From: Strix aluco
Taxonomy: Eukaryota > Chordata > Aves > Strigiformes > Strigidae
Assembly (NCBI RefSeq): GCF_031877795.1
Contig: NC_133938.1
Location: forward strand, 16,338,920-16,402,919
Reading direction: 5' to 3'
Length of the DNA stretch: 64,000 bases
Within the stretch, counting starts at the first letter, position 1; every line of letters starts with the position of its first letter. A program made the position numbers and the translations under genes. This document shows, one piece after another, positions 1-12,229 of the stretch. Below the pieces are notes generated by a model. That model was not told where the DNA came from and made no database searches. It worked only from the letters and a program-made list of their open reading frames with translations.

Positions 1-1776
1 TTATTTGTGTGAGTGAAATGGAAGGTGTTGCGGCTAGTGTGATTTAGACTGAAGTGAAAGATAAATGTTGCTTCTAGTCTGTGCCAGCCAATAATTCTTG
101 TCTGTCTTGTGTCTGATGCTACGATTTATAATAATTTTTTAGTAGCTCAGACTAAACCTAGCCAACATTTTTAGCATTTTTGAAGGTAGTATTTATCGCC
201 ATATAAATGTCTGCTAAATTAACTTAAAAACATTTCTTCCTGGAGACTGACCAAAATTCAGTAGAATCAATTGGATGGCTTAAGTAGGGGACAGTAGCTA
301 GACCCCGTGCCTTGGTTTTCTACATCTCTGCAGTTTTCGTCACTGCCTCCTTCCTTTGTATTTCCCACCTAGGCAGTAGGTGAATTGCCATAACCAGACT
401 GTACCATGGAAAGCTTACAGTCTCATGAGAGGGAGTAATTCCACCTGGTCTGGATTTTGGACCATATTTAACCAAGTCAACTTACCAGCATTTCAGTTGG
501 GCAGGTATGAAATGGCTTTTTTTAAGAACATGAACCCTAAACTCTTAAAGGAAGTTTTGGTCAGTATTGTAGAGAATATGATTCATTTTGATTCACTTTT
601 TTTTTTTTTAAAAAAAAAAAAAGCCAGTGTTTGGGCTCCCAAAGTATTCCTTGTTTTGAGCCTTTTTTGATGAAAAAAGGCATCCATTAAAATAAAAACC
701 ACCACACCACAAAAAGCAAAATGCGCTCTGCCATTAGCTATGAAAAACAAATGGTTTAGCAAATGCAAAGTAATGTTCTAGATGCATCGCTGGATGAACA
801 CGGTTATTTTTTGTTAGCTGTTAAGAGGTTATTGCCAAGTTTTTATTCTGGTATACTATATTAGTAAACTGAGGATGGAGTACTGCTACAATCATTTTCT
901 TTTTAATTACAGCACTTCATTCACGAAGAAAAGAGACAAAGTTTAAAAACTGCAACAGCTGGGTTTATTTTAGTTGCGTTGTGTCTTCATTTCTAACCTA
1001 CTTTCTTTCAATCAAACAGAATGTATGGTCACACAGATATAAGTATTTGGGCTTAATTATGTTTTGTATACTCTCACCAACTGACTTAAAAGATACTGCT
1101 ACCATGTGCTAGCTTTGGGCACTTTTACACATTTATTTCAATGTTAATAATCAGTGGCTCAGCACTTTTTTGGGGGTTGCTTTTAAACTTATTCATAGTA
1201 GTTTTATTTATACACTTGATTCTGGCTGTCTCAGTGACCTGTCTTAAAACAGCACATCTAAACAGTTTAGACTCATATTTTATGATAAATTTACATGCAT
1301 ACAAGGATGAATTGTTTTAAAAAAAAAAAAAGAGCTATATTGATACATAGCCATTGTATTTGTTTTGAATGTCAGTGCAAATAAACCACTGGCATTCCTT
1401 CCTTTTAATCTGTATGACACTCCTTTAAGAAAAGCCTTTGTAGACATTTTACAGAGTATGAAACATACCATCCAACATTCTGTATGTTTAGGTTGTTGAG
1501 CATTTTTGCACAACGTCATTAGGAGGCTGACACTGAATGCAGTCTTTGTCCACCCATATTTACATATGTGCAAGAAAAGTATAAGATACTTTGCTGTAGC
1601 AAATTTTATGTAACAAAGATATATCGTCACATTAATAAATTTAAAGAAATCCTTTGTATGAAAATGTTAAAATCTTTTGTATTTCATTTAGACCAAGGAC
1701 ATGCTGCTGTATGCTAGCTGTATGCGATAAATTCTACAAGTAACTTTGTTGTCGTTTATGAACTTTAAAAGATTTT

Positions 1777-1782
1777 AATAAA
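1777..1782 (+). promoter_or_regulatory. AATAAA polyadenylation signal
   Basis: A canonical AATAAA hexamer sits in an AT-rich context and is followed within about 30 bases by T/GT-rich sequence. It is a candidate end for the upstream (PRKACB-like) transcript. Confidence 0.5.
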
Positions 1783-3772
1783 TGTTGGAGATCACAATTT
1801 GATTCTGTTATGATTTTAATTTTTAAACATTACATTTATAATACTAGTAAGGTTCCGAGATTTTTTTTTTGTTTTGTAAAATACTGTAATCATTCATCTT
1901 GCGTGTACAATAAGACAAAAGTCTAGGAAATTGGTTCTGACATGTCTGTCTGATATCCAGATTAAATTCTACGTGGGCATAAGTGGAAAAGTCATCTTAA
2001 TGCCATGATATTATGCTATTTTTTAATTTTATGAAAATCCTGTTAGAAAGTAAAATACTTTTCCAATATGGCATAATAGACTTCAGTATGGAAATGAGAT
2101 TCTATTTTGGAAAAGGAGGGGAAGTGTGCAATTTCCAAGGCATTAGTGAGTACATTTGACAATGTGAGTATTATACAACCCTCTCATTTAAACACAGTCA
2201 TAAAATATAACTACGAATATTATGTTACCTGTATTTAATTTGAAAAATCCTTTTCACAATATGGAAAAAATTGTATATCTATGACAGTAGAAGCTTGTTA
2301 ATTTTACACATTTGAGGAATTAAGTGTTGAACTATATGGCATATTTTAATTGTACTCTAGTTGTATGTAACTTTCATTTCCAACATAAAGGATTGTATCT
2401 CATTAAGTAAATTGCTTTTTTATTATCTTGTCAGTTGCATTAAAACCCTTATTTTTAAATCCTTTAAAGTATTTTACTAATTTTTGCAAATAATTAGATG
2501 TTTTTAAGTGCTGCAATAGTGTGCAATATAGTAAACATTTATATACAGAAGTGCAAATTAAATTATGTACAACACTTGTGCTGCTTCTTTGTGAATCAGA
2601 ATGTTGTATGATGAGAGTCGTTGCATCTCCCCACGCACTGCGAACAGGGTTTGAAAGCAAGAGGAAAAGGTTATAAAATATACTGCACATATCAGTTGGG
2701 ACCCATTAAGCTTTACACTAACTAGGGTGCTTGGAGAAGACAGTGTAGAGAACATTAAAGGCACTATGAGAAGTCAGTGAGTTGGACTTAGACACTCAGA
2801 GGCAAGCAAGGTGATTGTTAGTTGCAGTATTGTTTGTCTTCATATTTTCACATTCAGACTCAATGCTTTTTATTAAAGATAATTGCCTGTTTCTAAACTG
2901 TCTGCAGATCCTGCTGTACAAACTTTGTGCTGTGTCTCATTGTGCTGTGAAACAACTGATAGAAGTAAAGACTGTTCATGGTCTTGGCATTGTCTGTCTT
3001 GAGGCTTTTTCTGCAAGTGGTGTTGGGAGAGGCCCTGGTACCTGCTCGCTGTAACGCAGCTGCTCCTCCTGCTTTCTGAGCAGAGCTTCGGCCTCTTTGC
3101 TTCTGCTGCTGTACGCCTACTGGCTGTGGTTTTGTGTTCCTCTTGGTTTTGTAGTACAAATGCTATATTACATATTAAAGATCTTTGTACTTTTTCTAAA
3201 GCTGAGCTAAGAAACTGCGAAAAGATTGTCTTCTGCTTTTACTACAGCTCCCATGCAAACACAGCATGTTGAGCAGCAGATTTGAAGGTGTCATTCAAAT
3301 TTGTTGTTCTAATTTGCCGTATGTAAGACGGACATACCCCAGATAAGAATTTGAGAACTGTTCAGTAAGAAACTGGTAAAAAGTTGATTCCATTCTCCAG
3401 CTGGGGTGTGTATAGCTGATCTGAATGTGTTTGACCAAAAAAAAAAAAAGTTGTATGACCATCGTAGTTTTACAATTGTGGGTCTTACACATATTTTAAA
3501 AATGTTTTTAATTGTCAGCTTGAGAAATCAACTGATTTGAGGCCTCTGACAGAAGGGGTGAAATCGAGCATCTAATGTCAGGCTGGGCAGTGATCACTTC
3601 CAGTAAAAGAGTTAGAGCTCCACAAGGATGTTTAATGTCTTACAGTAAATATTTGTCATCTTACATAGGAATTATGTAAAGTGTTGGGTTTTTTATGAGG
3701 ATAAGACAGGTGTTGTGGGGCAAGACAGGATCTCAAGATAGCTTCCCTTCATAATTTTTTAATTTGATGATC

Positions 3773-3778
3773 AATAAA
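3773..3778 (+). promoter_or_regulatory. AATAAA polyadenylation signal (distal)
   Basis: A canonical AATAAA is followed about 35-50 bases later by a T-rich, GT-rich stretch containing TTGTTGTTGGG, as expected of a downstream cleavage element. It is a candidate distal end of the same upstream transcript. Confidence 0.45.
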
Positions 3779-3789
3779 AGTTTGAGTTA

Positions 3790-6700
3790 AATCAGGTCTA
3801 GTCACATTTTACCTTTTTGTTGTTGGGTTGGGTTTTTTGGGATACTACAAAAAGGGACGCCTGCCTAAAGGAAACTAGCGTATATTGAAAATTTAGTTTA
3901 TTCTTATAATTCACTACTCCCAAAAGTTCCTACCTCAGTAGGATAACAGCAGCTTGAGGCTTCCATGAAATCATTGGGATAAGTTCCCAATAGTCTATTT
4001 CAAAGCCAGTAAAATTTCCTTTAGAATCTTTGTAGTCTGGTTGTTCTGTTCCCTTCCTCAGAGGGTCAAATACAAATGTTGTTTGCAAAAATGTATTTCT
4101 AAACATTGTGTTTATGTGGCTCTTTGCTTTAAATTTTAAAAGCAACTAATTTGTGGTGTTCATTTGCATTAGCTCATGGTCAGTGAAGCATGTAAGAAAG
4201 ACCCAGTGACAAACTTGCATGTTCCTTATTAGTGCTCAGTTTACAAGCTTTAGATTTTGATGGATTGCACAGTAGCAGTCTTGTATCTAATAGCAAATTC
4301 TGCTCTTTGTGTTGAAAAGCAGCCTGTCTGAGGATGAGGCGTCTTTGCTAAGGACAAGATGGAGAAAACACTTTGCCCAAGACATGGACGTGGTTGCAGC
4401 ACTAAAGCTCTTTAGGATGAAAAGGTTCCTTCTAGTTGGAAGACGTTTGAGGACAGAGGTCACTGGTCTGTTCCCATACATACACAACCACGGTAACATG
4501 TTTTCCTTTGCTGGGAAGTAGAGGTCAGAGACTTCATCCTTTGCCTTTGCTTCCAAGATGCTTGGAAGATGGGAAAGGACACAGCTGTAGGTGTATTGAC
4601 TCAAACCGAGCATGGTGTCAGCAGCCTGGCATGCAGTGTGGTACGTTCTGAGTGGGCCCAGTCAGTTACAGGAGGAAATACTGGTGATTAGGGCAATAAA
4701 GAGAAAACTGGAGTGCTGGAAAGGTTTGATTAACTTTCTGAAATTCTTCCACCATCAAGATTATTCGATTAAATTAAAGAAGTCGAACACCTCATTTACA
4801 TTTAGTGGCATATCAATGCTTTAGTCTATGCAGCAATATCATAAGAACTGTCTTCTACTGGAAGTATTCTTTACTGTGTCTCTACATTGCTACTTTGAAT
4901 GTATATATAGTTATCTTAGTTCCACAAAATGTATGCTTGATTGGGATGTCCTTTCAATTTCTTCCATCTTTACCATCATCTTTCTACTTGATGTTTGCAT
5001 AAAGGGGGAATCGAGGCATCAGGACCCCGTTAATGATAGGTAACGCTTTTGGATGAGTAAACCAACATAATTCATCTATCTCAAAGGTGTGTTAATTGAG
5101 GTTAAGCAGTCAATATTTCATTATTTCATAAATGCCCAGAGCTTATAAAATAATCTCTCTTCCAACTGCCACCTTAAAAATAAATCATAATGTGTGTCCC
5201 TAGTAAATACATTCTTTCCCTTTATTCTCTTACCATACACACTGGGAAATATGCATCTGGCAAGCTTGCTTACCGATGGCAAAAACTAACATTTCAGCTG
5301 AGCAGGTAACCTTAGTAAAATTACTATGTTGTACCAGAAACAAGGTCATGGTTGGCAGAATTATTCTAAGGGCTACATGATACAGCGTTAATGTTAGCAC
5401 ATTAGTTCACGTTAGGAGTGTGGTTCTCTTTCTGTAGAAGTATCTGCTCTGTGGTTTAGGACGTAACCCAGGGACAACATCCACATCAGAGACCCACCTC
5501 CCATGGCCAAAGCACCCACACACAGTTCATTCATTCTGGGAGAGGATTTCGTGACGGGAGAGAATTTCATAATGGGACTGGGTCAGCTGCAAGGTATGTT
5601 TTGTGCCAAGAGAAGTATTGCAGTGAATGCTGGGGGAAAAGTAACTCCCTAGAGTCTCATAAATTAATTGGGCCTTTTTAAAACTGTACAAGGAAACTTG
5701 AAATATCAACACAAATGCTTTTTTACTCAGGATTTGTACAGACCAAAGCTATGCTTTAGGGAATTCCTAGTATTATATCTGAAGTCATTAAACTGGTCTT
5801 AATTCTGCAACTACTTATTGACTAACAGAACTCAACTCTGCCTTTTCTTGAACTTTTTTTTATGTTCCAAATTACTACAAAAACCTCTAAACTAAAATGA
5901 ATCATAATTCCTTCTCTATAACAAAATGTTCGAGTTGCGTTCATTTGCCAGTAGATGGCACATTTATGTAGTGTGGAACAGTGTGTGTAAGAAATGTCAG
6001 CTGCCAAGCATAGTAAGAACAAGCCACTTGGAAAATATTTAAGAGCAGTAGGGAATGAGAAATTTGGATTGTACCAGTCGCATAATATGTCAGATAATAT
6101 ATGCAAGACCAACTATGAGTATTTGTTGTTTAAGTATTAGTAGATTTTGCCTTTAAAATCCTTTTAATTATTAATACTGGCAATATTTTTTTACTGGTTT
6201 TCATATCAGCAAAAAAGAAAATGTTGACACTAATTTGAAAAACATTTTTTTCATACTATGTATTGCACAAGCTGTATGAAAATTCCACTAAAAATCCCTG
6301 ACTGATAAATCCTATATTCATTAGAGGCTAGAATCGGGTAGTCTGTTTTTAGCAGCACACAATCACATTTCTGTATTATGTGCACTTGGAAGTTCAGAAA
6401 TACACTGCTTTTATCCAAAGACTGTCACCAAAAAATCTGGTTCATTAAATATATAGTATTTAAGTAGAGAGGATATACAGTTTTAGAGAGTTGGATGCTG
6501 AACAAATTTAGATGTATCTCTAGTAATTATATGTTCATATAATAAATATAATGTTTACAGGAAAAAAACATTGTTCAATATTTTTCTGAGTTATGTGACC
6601 ACAAGAGCAGCTGGAGAGAAAGTAAAGTTACAGCAAACATGTTCTTGAGAGCGTCTCTGATCAGAGCCTCATCAACCAATTTAGACCTGAGCAAAATTTC

Positions 6701-7500
6701 AAAAGGTCACTTTAACTGTTACAACCTTAATGCACAACTTTTGAATGTCATGTCCGCTCATGTTTGCATGTGAATATCTGGGTTTGGTTTATATTAAGAG
6801 AGTAAAGAGGGGAAACACAGTCATCTAATGGGCGACTGGAACACTTATCCTGCTGTAATGGTGACTCCTTTCTTCCAGGGAGTGATACAGTTTTCAACTG
6901 CAGTCTGCCAAACACGTGCATCCTCTGATCTTTCATATTTACGCACAAGGCAGAGGGTTGTCATGATTTCTTTTGGTTTCCTCGTAGTTCAGTGCCTATG
7001 AGCAGATGGAGAACCCATAAACCCTTGCACTGGCACTAGTGACAGAGCTGCAGAAAACACCCTTCTCCGAGTATGTGGTGCTTTCAGCGGGCTGAGGAGC
7101 AGCATCCTCCATGGCTGATCAATGGAAGAAATACCATATTCTGGTCTTCCACACCTGGCATCAGTTCTGGCAATTAAACCAGAACTGTAACATGTAAAGA
7201 AGATGCCGGTATTTAGCAAGACATGGGTGCTTTACAAACATCCAGATTTCTAAGATTTGTAAAGCAAGCTAAAACTGCCTGCTACTGGCAAACTCTGCCT
7301 GCCTACTGGATACCTAGTGGAAAAACTTCACCGTCCTCGAAACTCACTGAATGATCTATCTGAACACCTTGGAAATATGATCATTCCCCAAAATGACTAT
7401 GGTCAGCAAAGGTGGACACCCTTCAAGAGCTTGCTGCTATCTAAATGTTGCGTAGATCTCTCTGCATGCTCAGAATATTTTTTTAGAAGAAAACTATAAA
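3790..7500. other. Intergenic, nothing recognised
   Basis: AT-rich single-copy-looking DNA. The open frames here are short, lack splice context and resemble no family I know. I see no CR1, LTR or RNA gene in it. Confidence 0.5.
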
Positions 7501-7506
7501 GGAACA

Positions 7507-8360
7507 TGTAGTGCTAGGGCCTGAATAATAGGCCCTGAAACAAAGCTGACCTCTAGATGAACCTTACAACCAAATGTTATCCATTATTAGTATCTGCTAA
7601 TTAGTAAAATCTGTACCACCATTAGCATTTATTAATATCTGATCATTAATGAAATATGTTTGCTCACTAGTGAAAGATGTAGCTTAGGCAAAATGTAAGC
7701 AGTAGTGAGGAAGAAATGTGAGAATGCGTATCCAACTTCCCTTGTTTATCAGTCTTCAAGGCTGAGAACCCAAGTGTTTGGCCTTGTTAGAAACTCCCTT
7801 GATTCTCCCCCCCGAGCCCTGGCCAGGCTTTGGGTGGAAACCAAGAGGATGAAACCAGATGTTTCCGCTCAAAGAAAAGAGCAAGTCATTCTGACTTGCT
7901 GGTTTTTGGTATATAAGGCCGGACCCTCTTGCCACGACTTTGGATGCCTCACCCACGGATGGACACATCACATAGGGACTTCCCACTTGCCGGGAAAGGC
8001 TCTCCAAATCCTCGCTGCAACCAGGGCTCCCCAGCGACTGCGGATCTGGATGATGGTAAAGTGTGCAAGTGGTGATGTATCCTTCTTAATCACTATTCTC
8101 CCTGTCGTGTAGTAATGATTAGGTGCATTACCTTGCTTGTTCTTATTTTCTATAATTAACTGTATACAGTAATAATTAAGTGTACTATTCTGTGTTTTTC
8201 TTATTGCTTGTTTTCTGTATCACTTGGTTATATCCTTTAATTATTAACAGCAAAATAAGCCTACTCTTTTCACTCTGGTGTCTGAGTTTAATTGGCATCC
8301 TCAATCAGCAGAACAGAACGTTCTGGTTCAGCTGGACTGCTGATACCAAGGTGGGTTTGT
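7507..8360 (+). mobile_element. Solo-LTR-like element of an avian endogenous retrovirus
   Basis: The block begins with TG (TGTAGTGCTAGGGCC). It has an AT-rich U3-like part, a TATAAG box at 7912-7917 followed by a GC-rich R/U5-like leader, and then an AT-rich tail with an AAATAAG signal-like motif near 8243. This organisation is that of a long terminal repeat, and the wording of the sequence resembles common bird ERVL-type LTRs from memory. No gag, pol or env reading frame is present on either side, so it would be a solo LTR left by recombination. The 3' end and target-site duplication could not be fixed, and the end given is approximate. Confidence 0.6.
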
Positions 8361-8364
8361 GACT

Positions 8365-11300
8365 CAGCCTCTGCTCCTTTTTTCTTTATCGAGTGCATAC
8401 ATGGTCCTGAATCTTACTGACCTGGGCTTCTAAGAAAACCTCTTGATGGGAAGATGATGTAGGAATGTTACAACAGTGCCTTTAAGGAGAAATCCAGACA
8501 CCCCAGAAAGTCCTTGTAGGATTGAGTGGAAACCTCCATGGGCAGGTGTGGAGAAGGCTCTTTAATGTCCCCACGTTGAAAACAGCACAACTGCATTGGA
8601 ATATTTTGACTGCTGCTGTCAGGTGGCTACTGAGGAAACTAGACGTTAGTTTTAGCTATTGTAAAAATAATGCATAAGTTAGGTTTTTTAGAAATGGAGG
8701 AGGCATTTGGGGTTGTCCCCGCAGAGAATATTTTCCAGCTTGTGGACTAGGTGTCTCCTCTGTCTCTTGAAAAGGCGTTGTGTGAGAGCTGCGTGGGCTT
8801 GTAGGTGCGCTGGCTTCCACAGGGGTCTGTACTGGGCCCAGTTCCCAGGCACAGTGTCCAGGGAAGTAAAAGCTCACACGGGAAGCTGGTGAGGTATTAG
8901 AAGTCAACTTTACAGCCAGAACTGTCTTGTTGTTAAGAAGATGGCAGCCTCACCCCTGTAAATATTGTCTGGAGAATGAGGAGGAGGAGTAGAAGGGCAC
9001 AGCGCAGACCCCGAGAGTGCTGCAGGGGAAAGCTGTCTGGCAGGAGTCAGGTTCCTGCCCCCCCTGCAGCAAAAGCACCTGTGGATCGCACTGTCACTGC
9101 TCCTCACCAAGTGGGTCACTGGGCCGCCAAGGCATCAACATTAGGTGTTTATTGTTTTTTCAGTGATAGGCAGGTTCTTCACTCCTGGGAAAAAAAGGCT
9201 TCCCAGCAAAGTGGGGAAAAACCTAGCACTAATTTCTTAATGTAGTGTTTAAAATAGTTACGATTTCTGCTTGTGTTTTATTGACATATTTCTGTCTATA
9301 ACCGTATTTTTCCATTCTTGTGTGCATCAGCGTGTTGTCCTTTTTCATTTGCCTCACTTCATACAACCGAAGTGCTACCTTTCAGATTTCCCATGGATTT
9401 AACAGCTATTTCACTGAGATGCCTGAGCCATATTTATATAAAATATTTTTATTAGGCTGGATTCTGGTTTACAATGTTGGCATTTCATATGAATGCTTTT
9501 TATAAGCGTCTTGCTACATTATCACAAGCTAGGCAAATATGTGGCAGGTACTACTGCTAGTATGGGCAGAATGAGTTGTGTTTTATACGATTTTTTTTTA
9601 ATATAAAGTATAAGCTTTAAAATAGCAAGGGTTTAAGTCTGGACAGTGGCATTATTAAATATAAAGCAATTACCAGAATAACAAGGAGCACAACAAAATA
9701 AGTAGGGCAGGAAATTCTCAGTGAAGTGGATATAATTCATGTGCAGGAAGATTTATTTAAGCAATTCAGTCATGGAAACCAGAGGAAGCAAAAGCAGAAA
9801 GGTACCACTGGCCTTGCATTTTAGTCAGCTGCTGTACACGTTCATTTTTAGCCTGGTGTGTGAGGAGGGTGCAACTCTAGTCATCTTATCGGAGATTCAG
9901 GCGGTTACAAAAGAAAAGGTTGGATAATGCTTATTGTGTAAAAAGGACCTTAGCATACTAAAGCAATGATTTAAGGGGCTCCCTATCAGGACAAGACTGA
10001 GGGTCTTTGCCATCCTGTTAATTACTGACTTGCCAGTGAATCGGAGCAGTGCTCCTCCCCTCCAGGCTTGCAGCAGGGGAGCTGTGCTGCTGATTCGGCA
10101 CTGTGCACCTGCAGAGCTCTTAACCCATGCGTTGGTCCTGAAATCCAGAGCTTATACAAAACTTTTTGCACATCTATGGACCTTGAGTTTTACCTTATAA
10201 GAGTGTACCCAGGTAACTGCATGGAACATAAATTAAGGCTGACTGACTCTGGTGCTCTGACCTAGTATTTAAACATGCACTTAAACGCCTTAGAAATTAA
10301 TGCCAGGTTGGTACAAGTCACTCTGCTGTATTCTTGTCACGGGTTTTCTGCCTTCCTTCCCTCCACACTTGCTTTACACCAATGCTATCTTTGGCCTTTT
10401 GTCTAGGCTTTATACAGAACTTCAGAGCAATGTGGCAATGCTCAGCCATGCAGAAAACCTGGGCAGGTCAGAAGGGGACTGTGAAGAAGACACAGCATGG
10501 CTTTTGGATGACCTTCCTGGCCAAGGCAGGAATTGAAGAGAGGTGCTTCATTGCTAGACTCAGTGGGCGGACTGAAGGACCTTGCTGGGAAGTGTCCCTC
10601 TTTCTTCTATGCAATGCCAATGTAGGGAGGGGAGAACAGGATGACAAGTACCAAGCTGTCGGTGCTGTGAAGCACGGTAAGTGGTGAAATTCCATTCAAG
10701 CAAACTAGAAAGAATATGGACTGGAGTGGAAGAGACCTTAACTGAGGAAAGGCAGTTTTCTGAGAGTGGATAAAAGAGTTGGAAAGGCGCAACCTGCACC
10801 AGTAACAGGGATTTTGCCTCTTTCTGGGTATACAATACTTGCTAGGGACTGTGGAAAAGACCCTGAGTTATTCACCAGTCCTAGGATGACTAAAGTCATC
10901 GGTGCCGTATGGGTGTGATAAAAGACCTCCATAAGTGTGGTGTGGAGCTAGGGACTATTCAGAGCAGATAGGGAAGGTTAGAAGGCACTGCTGAGACCCT
11001 ACTGCACCCCATGGTGCAGCTCAAAAAGTCTGCTCCTGAAAGGTGAATGTACACAAAGAGAAAAGGGGAACGAGCTCCTACAACGCGGAGCTTAGACAGA
11101 AAGTCTAAAAGGGCTATGGTGACTCAGACAGCTGAGTCTATATAAGCCAGAGAAACAGAGAAAGCAACTATTAAACTAAACAATATTACTGCAGGAACGA
11201 ATCGATATAAATTGTTCATGTATTTTTCAAGTTGTAAATTCAAAGTTCTTAACCACCAGTAAAGGGGAGGTTGACACAAGCTTTCTGACTGGCAGAGGGG

Positions 11301-11815
11301 GGTGAGATTCCTTATGGGCTCAAAACCAGCACGAGATGCAGATGTGATTACGTGAAGGTTTGCTGCCTGTGATGGCAGGAGATCAAACTCCATGGCCTGG
11401 GAGGTCCCTTTTTAGTCCTGTATTGCTAGGAAGGAAATGATGCAAAAGGGATTTTTAGACTACTGTTATAAATAGACTGGAAATAGCTATAAATTAATTC
11501 AGTCTGGGTGGCAAGCAGTCATCTTAAACCTGTGTCACTTCCACGTCTGTGACAAGAATTTCTTACAACCAGCCTGGGTCCCCCGTTTGCTGCCCCTGCC
11601 CCCAATGCTGCACATGAAGAGGAGTTGATTTTTGGCGGCTAGTCACGTTTAGATGAAGTCTCTCAGCATTCCGGCTATCTCTGGTTTACTTTCTTCCTCA
11701 CGGTGAGGAGCATTTCCAATCTGGCTGCCAGGAACCACAAACGCTTGGTGCCAGTCCCGAAATGTCTCCCCGAACACCCCGAGGAAAAGCATAGCGCCTT
11801 CCAGCGTTTATTCCG
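8365..11815. other. Intergenic, nothing firm
   Basis: No exon, RNA gene or clear repeat family was recognised. The segment 11120-11400 has a TATATAAG-like motif followed by moderately GC-rich sequence ending in a G-rich stretch, which could be an old LTR fragment, but no partner or boundary supports this. Confidence 0.4.
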
Positions 11816-12115
11816 TGCTACAGTTCAGTCAGCGACGGCCACCAGCTGCCTGCACAGCCATGCCCGGGCCCTTCGGTGAGACGCTGCGGTGCGCAGGCCC
11901 GAGGCAGCGCTGCCGGGCGGCCCCTGCGGGACTGCAGTTCCCAGCAGGCCCCGCGGCCGCCGGGCCGGGGGCTGTGGGCCGGGCGGGGCGCGAGCGCCAG
12001 CGGTCCCGCCGGCCGTTCGCGGCGCCCAGGGCGGCTGAGGGGCGGCCCGTCCCGCGCCGAGCCCCCCCCCGCCTGCCGCTGGGCCCGGGGTGACTCGAAA
12101 CGTGCGGCCGTCGTT
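11815..12115. promoter_or_regulatory. CpG island (orphan)
   Basis: About 300 bases are very GC-rich with dense CG dinucleotides, in contrast to the AT-rich flanks. The frames open across it are low-complexity Ala/Pro/Arg/Gly products of base composition and are not proteins. In birds such islands normally mark promoters. The nearest candidate is an alternative SAMD13 first exon or a noncoding RNA promoter; no start site can be chosen by eye. Confidence 0.65.
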
Positions 12116-12229
12116 GGCAGACATACGTATTTTACACGCGGATATAATCCATTCTGCTCTGCGTAAGACTGGTTTGCACAGAGGAGCTCGCCTAGCTTCC
12201 CTCAAGGTGCAACCACAGAAGTCCTTCAT

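Larger units (their letters stand above)
1..3780 (+). other. PRKACB: Probable PRKACB 3' UTR (partial)
   Basis: This stretch has no convincing coding frame, is AT-rich, and carries two AATAAA signals on the plus strand. It lies directly upstream of SAMD13 on the same strand. In other amniotes the gene before SAMD13 is PRKACB, the cAMP-dependent protein kinase catalytic subunit beta, which has a very long 3' UTR. The assignment rests on synteny and on the polyadenylation signals, not on any visible PRKACB coding sequence, so the right-hand boundary (1.8 or 3.8 kb) is uncertain. It could instead be plain intergenic DNA. Confidence 0.5.

Noticed and set aside
4287-4613. Overlapping frames of 70 and 108 codons on opposite strands
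   Set aside because: No recognisable domain and no supporting splice or promoter context.
10300-10695. Overlapping frames of 75-117 codons on both strands
   Set aside because: No domain, no homologous exon pattern; the frames conflict with one another.
11815-12229. Open frames of 92-134 codons in the first CpG island
   Set aside because: Same composition artefact; overlapping frames on both strands look equally good.
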